This document shows, piece after piece, positions 50,206-64,000 of a stretch of DNA of 64,000 nucleotides; the first letter of the stretch is position 1; every line of letters starts with the position of its first letter. Position numbers and translations under genes: made by a program. The DNA lies in NCBI GenBank assembly GCA_018292915.2, contig JACVVK020000016.1:1910001-1974000 (forward strand), in the 5' to 3' direction. The notes beneath the pieces are model-generated. The model was not told the origin of the DNA. It did not search any database and saw only the letters and a list, made by a program, of their open reading frames with translations. The DNA is from Batillaria attramentaria. Lineage: Eukaryota > Mollusca > Gastropoda > Batillariidae.

Positions 50206-51831
50206 AAGGCAGTAACTGTGTGAACGTATGGAAATAATGAGCGTGGTAAGCTGCCGCAGTAAGACAGGCTGGCAAAGCATCACCTACTCAGACATTGTTC
50301 CATTACAATGGCGGGTTTTATTTTCCTAACACGAGACTAGTAAATATCAGACACGTTGCAAATATTAACTCGTAAATGCGTCATCATTAGGCTCTTAATG
50401 TTTGTGTTTCACGTGCAACAGCTGTTTCTGACTGAGTGCGGCAGCTGGAGGTTTAACGCAAAATCAGATTCTAAGGGCAATGTCAGTATGCACTGGAAAC
50501 TTGTATACACTAGGAAAAAAACAAACAAAAATCTTCGACATCAGTAGACGTAGGTACTGAAGGACTACCAGCAATCCTTTTTGATACGGCAACGTTATAT
50601 TATGACAGTATTATTGTACATGCTAACCTGGTTGAACGGTGCACGCTACAAACAATACTGACCTGCATTAAAGGGACGGAATATCCCCATTGTGTTTCAC
50701 CGTGGCTAAACGAGATCCAGCATGCGTGTAGGAGAACCGATCATCCTTCTGTATTAACAACTCTCTCTGTACTGTTATTCAAAAGCACCGCCAAGACAGA
50801 CTCTGACCTTCCGCGTATGTTGTACATGTACATTGCATTTTGTGTGTGAAACCTGGTTTAGTATTACATCTGTATGTGTCAACGTTGTTTGTATTGTATC
50901 CTCAATACTGCAAGAGAGAAAACTACATGCACATAAAATCTGAAATTTCTTGACTGAAGATGACGCATTTACATTGTTGTGACTGTGAGAGACAATGGTG
51001 AGACGACTTTCCCCATCACACCAATACGCGGGCACGTCGGCCGGTGAGCTGGGTGGGTAGGAATTCAATTAAGTGTCTGTTTCCACCATGTCTGGTTGAT
51101 ATCAAAGACGTGGAAACAAGAAAAAGGCCAGCACAAATAATTATGTGGCCCCAGCCGGAGTTCGGACTCACGAACCAAACATTGAAAGTGCAATGTTCTA
51201 CCATTCTGTTATCCAGGCTTCCCCGTTAAGCTCAGAGAGAGAGAGACAGACAGACAGACAGATCATGAAATGTGATTATCAAGCATATACGTAAATGATT
51301 TAACAACTTGAAGCGCAACAAACCGTACAGTTTAGGTTACGTAGAATACACGTCACAGCGTTCTGTCAGGAAGAAAGGTCACAAATAGCAGACACTTGTG
51401 ACTTGTTTGCCGAACGGTAAAGGTTTGGCAAGTGACTTTTGAGTGAGCACCGCATTCCGCAAAGCTTTCTCATAACCTCCCACTGTCACATGTACACGTC
51501 TTCGTTTTGGTGGGTTTTTTTTTTAAACGTCCGACAGTCGACACTTCAGTTCTAGTCGTGTAAACATCCCCCACGTGCCAGTTTCATGTTCAAGTTGAGT
51601 TGGCTGTATGTGTGGATGAAGCGAGTGGACCTGGAAGGGGAAGGCAGTGCAAGCAGTCAGTGTGTAGACGGAGTCGATCGATACACCGCCTCTTCTAATG
51701 ACACTAAATCTGGAGCCACAGACCCAAATGTTTGCTTTTGTTTCGTGTCGTAGGAGCAGCTAACACATTGAAAACGGTTGCTTGTCCTGAAATGCGATCA
51801 TGCAAAAGGGTATACACTCGCGCGCGCGGCA

Positions 51832-51862
<31 letters not shown>

Positions 51863-53710
51863 GCGCCGCTTTTTCACTTTTTGTGCGAATGGTCTTGAAT
51901 CACACCAATGTCTGTTCAGTCTAACAAGAAACAGCCTAATTTTTGTCTTGGCTAAGAACAACTATAAAGACTTTTTGAAATTCTACACATAAACTAGTTT
52001 TTTAAAAGTCAAAACCCTCCCCCATTCGTTCACGCTAGGGCAAACCTAGTCATGGTGACCCTCTCCTCCAGTCGAGGATGTGATGTGACGTCCACGAACA
52101 CGCATGGGTAAGTCAAACCGGTCACCCTCGTTTCACCTAACGCTCGGGAGAGGCAGACAGAAAGGGAAAAAAAGAGAAAAGTGAGAGAGAGAGAGAGGGA
52201 GAGAGAGAGAGGGGGGGTGGGGGGTGGGAGGGAGGTCTGTGTAACATAGGCTTGCGTACCTCAACTCAAGTTCTCACGCGAAGTCAAAGGGAGAGAGAGA
52301 AAGGTTTCCCTGCCATCTTGATCATAACAGTCCATGTAGGCAATACGCCTTTTCTTGTTCAGAATCTTATCTTGTTCATCTGCCCATCGGATATTTTCCC
52401 TCAATCATTCTTTTGTCAGTCGGTTGTATGTGCGCCTCAAGGATATGAAACAAATGGAAACGTACCACTGCAAAACATACTCGATCCCACTGCTTCAAAA
52501 GTGTATAATATGTCACCAGCTCTGACACCACAATACACTAACACTGCACGTCATAACACACACACTGTGGTAAGTCGTCTGCTGTATGAGGACCGCTCGC
52601 TTTGTTGAAAAGTTTCTGTTGCAGAATGTCAGTTCCCGGTCACTGTGACTGGAGCACCTGTTGAAGCGTGAGACTTTCCCGCCGTTACCATGAGCATAGG
52701 GAAGACTTATCTCATTACGTCACCCGGCACTGCAAATATTCTTACATCATACATTATCATGCTTCCGAACGGCCAGCAGTGGACAGACATGGTCTGTTAG
52801 ATGTGTGTCGTGTTCATGCAAGTTGTGAAATGACCGACTCATTCTCAAGGTGGATCAGTGAATGAACCAGTACGTAATGTGCTTACGCGGGACGGTTACA
52901 CTGACTTTGCCTGAAACTGTCACTATCGCATAATGGTGGCGATACCATATGCGCTGATGTCAAGTTTCAAGAGTGTAAAGGCCCAGATTTTAATATTTTT
53001 AGGCTCACAGATCTTTCTGGTTGTGTCTGACAGCGTATTACTTACTGCGACACCTGTACAGTGACAGCATCTCAAAGGCTAGCACACAGCCAACATTAGT
53101 CATCACGCCGCGACGCAAATATCAATTGAAGGACTGAAGGAGTTAGCCATAGCGCTTTCAGCACGGTTAACCGCTTAGCAGGAGAATAAGTGTTTTCGCC
53201 GGTTCACACAGCCTGCAGATGGCACTTTCTGGCATTCAGAGCTCTGCTAATATGTCATTTGGAGCGTGCAGGCGCCATCACAAGCCAAACATAAGTTGGC
53301 TGGCTTCTGTAAAGACTAAAGTTTAGTAAACATGAAATGAATAGCGGGTTTAAAATGTTTGTGGGATAAGCAGATGTCCGTACATCCATGTATGACATGA
53401 ACGTGTGAAGGCGAGCCTTTTCACCACCTGCCGTAACTCCATGTGTCCAGGGTCTCTTAGACCAAGCGAGACTGCCGGTGGTGGCCACACCCAATGTCCA
53501 ATGAGAACCTGACCATGGTAGGCCCAGTAATGATGCATTGTACAGCGCCTGTTCTCTTATTCAACAGTCTCTTCCTGTATGATTGTACGCGGGAGTCAAG
53601 AGAGACACATAAACGCATAGACAGACAGAGGCACAGACGCAGATACAGAGAGAAGGCTCAGTAATAATATATAATAGCAAAGCATAACAGACGACAGTGT
53701 TCAAGTTTCT
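50206..53710. other. Intergenic between the HHIPL paralogues; no gene seen
   Basis: Short frames without domains. GA-rich runs occur at 51236-51263 and 52170-52215, and a (CA)n(CG)n run at about 51831-51865. A SINE copy lies at 51045-51227. Confidence 0.6.
51045..51227 (-). mobile_element. tRNA-derived SINE copy 2 (diverged)
   Basis: Follows the order of copy 1 on the minus strand: a decayed A-box/B-box head (TTGAAAGTGCAATGTTCTAC region), AAAAAGGCCAGCACAAATAA, and GTTGATATCAAAGACGTGG. It is more diverged than copy 1. Confidence 0.65.
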
Positions 53711-53716
53711 GAAGAC

Positions 53717-53722
53717 TTTATT
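53717..53722 (-). promoter_or_regulatory. Poly(A) signal of HHIPL-B
   Basis: AATAAA on the minus strand, 42 bp beyond the stop codon at 53764-53766. Confidence 0.65.
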
Positions 53723-53763
53723 ACCAGTTGACTCAAACACCGTCAGCACACAAAAAAAACCCA

Positions 53764-59564
<5,801 letters not shown>

Positions 59565-60652
59565 ATTTGTCAGGAACAGTTTTCTGTCCGTACTGATGTC
59601 TTGCAGTCGCTGGGCACTATCTGACGCACTCGTAGTTCTACAGAAAACAAAGTGGGGCTACTGTATGAAATGTTCTGGTTGCCTGGTCGGTTAGTAAGAG
59701 TTTAAAGGTAAAAGTCCCAACCACACCAGTAAGTGGAGAGGGACCCCATGGGCAGGTTATGGAGGAAATGGAAGCTACTGTAACTGAACAATCCAATCCA
59801 ATCCAGTCCATTGTATGTCCTGCTTTGGAATCCTACACGTACAGAAAATTAAACGATGAAAACATTTCGACTGAGACCATGTAACGGATAAAGGACTGCT
59901 GCTGGAGTTCCTCCCAGAATGTCCTAAGTATACAGATGATGGCAACGCAACAATCAACAAACTTTCCCGACAGTAGCGAGTTTTAGAATTCACGTCACGT
60001 ATCCGATAGGCCTACGGGACAGATACGTTACTTATCGCGCCCGTAACGCACATTCTCGCGAGTTTTTCCCGTTACGTGCGGAGCCGATAGGTACGGGATT
60101 CCCTATCCGAGGCCTTTGATACGTGCGCTGTTCCCTATCCGTTTGGAAGAGAAGAGTTTTGATTTTGAAGGTAAGTATCACTTTCTTTGTGTTTTTAAAG
60201 ATGTTTTCTTACATTTGATTATATATTTCATATCAAAGAAGCGTAAGCAAGTCATGTACCAGTCTACGAAAGACACCACCCATAAACGAATAACAGCCCG
60301 CCAGTGGGCCAGTTCGTATCAGCACAGATCTAGAAACGAGATTTGAGCTCCACGCTTCGATTCGGTATTACTTGAGCTCAAGTAGTACTTTTAGACGACA
60401 AAGCAGTTAAACTGCAAGAGCCATGTTATTTGCGAACTGGATTTTTATCACCAGGTACTGCAAGACCTATAAACATATGCATTTTGCGTGTTTTATTCTG
60501 AAATGGGGTAGCCGGTGACCTACATTCCAGGCCAGGCCCAGTTCAGTTGCGCCGTTGCAGACTGAAAGTTTTAGTCAGTACTGACAGGCGCTAGAAAAGA
60601 CAACAACTTCTAAAACCACTATGTGATTTTATTCATTCATTCATTCATTCCT

Positions 60653-60697
<45 letters not shown>

Positions 60698-61103
60698 CGC
60701 GCGCTACGGAGAAAGCTCTTTGCTGCGGTTGTCAGCACGTGCCGGCAATACAACAGGAAATACTGGAGTTCTTTCCCTTGGTTGACTGAAAAAAACGTGA
60801 AACACTACACCTACACGTGAAATCTAAACCCTGCTCTGCTTCACGCATCTAACCCGTACGCATCGCGATGCGTGTGCGTGCCGTGCGATACGTGACGTAA
60901 ATTGTAAAACTCTCTAATGTAAATAGTTCCATCTACTTCTCCACGGCAACACAGATCTTCCGGCATGACCAGTCAACGTACATATTTTTAACACTGTTCT
61001 AGAGTTTATCACACTTTCGGCACGCTTTTTCCAGACATATACACACTTATCAAGAACGACTGTAGCAGCTGACCGCTGCTGACAAAAGAATGCCAACCGA
61101 GAC

Positions 61104-61140
<37 letters not shown>

Positions 61141-62530
61141 GTGATTTGTAATCACGTTGTGATCTGCCATGGCAAGGTTGCTAAAAATGATTGTTTACTG
61201 AGCATGCTATAAGCTTATCTTGTCAATGCTCACAACTGTGTTGTTGTATCTCCCCAATACGTAACAATCTGTTTCAATCAAAGGGCTGCTGAACGTACTA
61301 TATAAAACATCAACCAATGTTCAGAGGCTTCGTTGAAGTTAGTTTCATTATGATTCAGAGACTTAAAAGTCAGTAACTGATCAATTTTTCCAAGTGCCTA
61401 TTAATCATAAGCCAGAACTTCAAGCTGAGAGTGTCATTTTGTCTAAAAGTGTCAAGATTAAGCAATACATTCTCGTGACACAGGTTGTCTTCTGTGCTTG
61501 CTCTCTCCCTTAGAAACAATTGTTGACTGCCAGCAGATGATTTGTTAATGCCCCACGACAAAAGAGATGTTTACTACTAGTAATTTTGTAGAAAGATTTG
61601 AGAAGTTAAATGGACGAGGCAATCATAATATTCCATTGGTAAACCTTCTGACACGGTGGTGTGAAACTGACACGCTGATCGCATTACCGGTGTAACAGGC
61701 CGCAGTATACCCCTGGCTACTTTATACCCTCGGTTAAAAAGTAGCCTAGGCCGGTTCAACCCCCTGGGTATAGATAAGCCCAGGCCGGATTCACCCCCCC
61801 CCCTCCTGCCCGGAATATACCCACCTGTGAACAGAGTTCACTAAAGTGTTTGTACACGGCCGTTTGCGTGTACGTTTCTCTTTCTCTCTTTGGTCGTCCG
61901 TGGTAAGGGGGTTAAAGTGGGCAGGAGAGAGTTAAACGGGCCTAGACCAGAGTACATCCCGGGGAACTGGGCTAGGCCAGTTTATACGGTGGTATACTCC
62001 AGAAGGGGTATAATCTGGACTGCTACACCGGTTTTCCCTTAGTTCCAACGACAATGTTAAAACATTTTGTTATTGTGGTTTTACAGTTTGTGAAGGGTGG
62101 AAATAATGCCATGTTGAAAATGATAGCAAGTTACACAGTTGTGCCGAAACGTTTCTGTTGTGAACTGATAAGTACAGAGTTTGCGGGCTTTTTACCCTGC
62201 CCCATTTTCCCTATACAGGTTACTGCTTAAAGGAATGAGAAAGTACTACTTCAACTGTATTTCGTCTGCGAATGTTTCTCGGCAATTCTCCAATGCAATG
62301 TAATATTTAGCACGTGCAATCCATTATCATGTAAAATCAATATGTAACAATACTGTTGTTTATCACAAAAAGAGGGCACTGATACGGTGACATGGTATTG
62401 CAAACAGGTCAGCAAAACCTGTCAAAGAAAACGTGCCAAACGGCTTTCATTACCGCCTCACTCAATGACAGTGTGGTTTAGATTTCAATCACCAAGAACA
62501 TGAATCCTCGATAAAAGAATACTTCAGCAG
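59565..62530. other. Upstream of HHIPL-B; no gene seen
   Basis: (TG)n then (CG)n at 60655-60703, a CT run at 61112-61140, a perfect 16-bp palindrome ACGCATCGCGATGCGT at 60858-60873, and an inverted-repeat element at 61686-62032. Frames are short and have no domains. Confidence 0.6.
61686..62032. mobile_element. Inverted-repeat element, ~347 bp
   Basis: Terminal arms of about 29 bp: ACCGGTGTAACAGG...TATACCCCT at 61686-61714 and its imperfect reverse complement at 62004-62032 (about 23 of 29 positions). The inside also has mirrored words (TAGCCTAGGCC and GGCTAGGCCA). It is probably an old non-autonomous DNA element. Confidence 0.55.
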
Positions 62531-62535
62531 CTAAG

Positions 62536-62572
62536 CGTGCGTGCGTGCGTGCGTGCGTGTGTGTGTGTGTGT

Positions 62573-62624
<52 letters not shown>

Positions 62625-63005
62625 GTCGTCGTTGTTATTGTTTTGTTTTGTTTTCGGGGTTGGTGTTGGTGTTTTTTGTTGTTGGGTGTTTGTTTTTGTG
62701 TTTGTTTGTTTGTTGTTGTTGTTGTTGTTTGGGGGGGGGGGTTGTTTTGGGTTTGTTTTTTTTTTGTTTTGGGGGGGGGGGAGAGGTTGTTTGTTTGTTT
62801 GTTTTTGTTGGTTTTGGGATGTCTTCTTGCTTTTGGGTTGTTGTGGGCTTTGTTGTTGTTTTTGGTTTTGGGTGGTTTTGTTGTTGTTTTGTTTGTGGCA
62901 TTTTGTGTGTTTTTTTTTTTTTGGGGGGGGGGGTTGTGTTTTCTTTGGGTTTTTTGTTTGTTTGTTTGTTTGTTTTCTTTCGTTTGTTTGTTTGTTTGGG
63001 GGGAG
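62536..63005 (+). repeat. G/T-only low-complexity tract, ~470 bp
   Basis: Starts as (TGCG)n and (TG)n to 62622, then becomes a mix of TTG, TTTG and G tracts with almost no A or C on the + strand. Long frames of Val/Leu/Phe/Cys (and Lys/Asn/Pro/Thr on the minus strand) are composition artefacts. Confidence 0.9.
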
Positions 63006-63516
63006 GGGTGTTGAATGGCCCAACCATTAGCACTATTGTTTACTGAAGTTTAAGCTGTCATCTAGTGTATTGTCAGCAGACGACATGAGCATACTACGCA
63101 TACTGTCTGCCCACTATTCACTTAATACACATAGTTTCCATGTCTGCCTGAACTACTACTGTATACCTAGCCCTAGCACAGCTCCGCTCAGCTTGACTGA
63201 TGGGAACATAAAGACACTTTATTTTACGCATATTTTCCTTCTCCCTGGGAACACAGATGGGTCATCCCGGTGATAAGCATCAGGCGGACACGATCTACAT
63301 ATGAAACACACGCTTTGTCGAAATAAACCCAGATATTGCCATACCGCCATCACCACTATCCCGATTTACAGCGACATAACAGAGTGGAGTCTATATCAAG
63401 TTACCGCTACTGTTAGCTTGGTGAACAAAATGCAATAGACACACATGCTGTACGCATACACATTATATGTATTTAGTAATGCATACACATTATATGTATT
63501 TAGTAATGCACATATT

Positions 63517-63568
<52 letters not shown>

Positions 63569-64000
63569 ACAGTCCTAGTTTGACTGCATGTCTTTGCCTT
63601 TAGCGACAGGATGAAAATAAACGGGTGGCTAGAGCGGGCAGGGTGACACTTCATCAAAAAGCTGTTACTTACTGTGATCCATGCTTTGTCGGGCATGCAA
63701 GAACTGTACTGAATATTACCCCTTGAACGACACAAGCACTCCTCTAACCGCCATTATTGTGGTGTCCAAAACACTGATCACGTCTGTCTCAGTTCCGGGT
63801 GTGTAGTTTCAGGACAGCGGCTTCTACCACCATGTCTTTATGACGCATGCGTGTGCAGTGATCCGTCTACACTACCCGTGTACTACTATATGTGTGATGA
63901 CACTGACGCACTTGAAAACACTAACCGGCTCCTCTTTTGCTGTCGTGTTGTGGGTCTTTTCATGGACCAGCTCAGAGTTTCTCAGTCTTGCTGTGTATGT
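63006..64000. other. No gene seen; (TG)n microsatellite
   Basis: (TG)n at about 63520-63567, and a 30-bp direct duplication (GCATACACATTATATGTATT) at 63450-63508. Nothing coding is supported. Confidence 0.6.

Noticed and set aside
62478..63046. Lys/Asn/Pro/Thr-rich and Val/Phe/Cys-rich frames of 130-180 codons
   Set aside because: They are composition artefacts of the G/T-only tract and lack any domain.

Overview
This is eukaryotic DNA. The genes have GT-AG introns and clear orthologues among animal proteins. The intergenic DNA holds CA/TG microsatellites, poly-G runs, minisatellites, LINE fragments and tRNA-derived SINEs. A lophotrochozoan, most likely a gastropod mollusc, fits best; the clade is inferred from the general look of the repeats and was not tested by a search.

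Layout: 1-8450 is satellite-like DNA: a diverged ~330-bp repeat, ~39-bp minisatellite blocks, an 18-bp minisatellite of about 45 units, G-rich arrays and a 5'-truncated LINE. 10481-13299 (+) is an LRRC73 orthologue in five coding exons. 14569-19908 (-) is cytoplasmic tryptophanyl-tRNA synthetase (WARS1) in eight exons. 20681-24579 (+) is WDR25 in five exons, head-to-head with WARS1. 26238-27622 (+) is a two-exon gene whose product looks like a very divergent forkhead winged helix. 29552-30637 (-) is a single-exon His-rich protein with two protein phosphatase 1 docking motifs. 33329-35654 (-) is a four-exon coiled-coil protein. 41209-46627 (-) and 53764-59564 (-) are two tandem paralogues of the hedgehog-interacting-protein-like (HHIPL) family, separated by a LINE insertion (47751-50195) with a clear target-site duplication. 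59565-64000 is gene-poor upstream DNA.

Exon joins were worked out by hand. For every multi-exon gene the predicted splice sites keep the reading frame to a stop codon: LRRC73 364 aa, WARS1 416 aa, WDR25 519 aa, forkhead-like 213 aa, coiled-coil 253 aa, HHIPL-A 460 aa, HHIPL-B 615 aa. There is no operon. The features that link genes are the shared WARS1/WDR25 promoter interval and the HHIPL tandem duplication. From general knowledge of the human map, WARS1, WDR25 and HHIPL1 all lie in human 14q32.2, with WARS1 and WDR25 also head-to-head, so the window may keep an ancient linkage.

No prokaryote-style system (CRISPR, operon, phage) is present. The most notable items are the linkage, the diverged HHIPL pair, an intronic satellite built from copies of a splice acceptor, the SILK plus RVxF protein, the forkhead-like protein and several fold-back elements.
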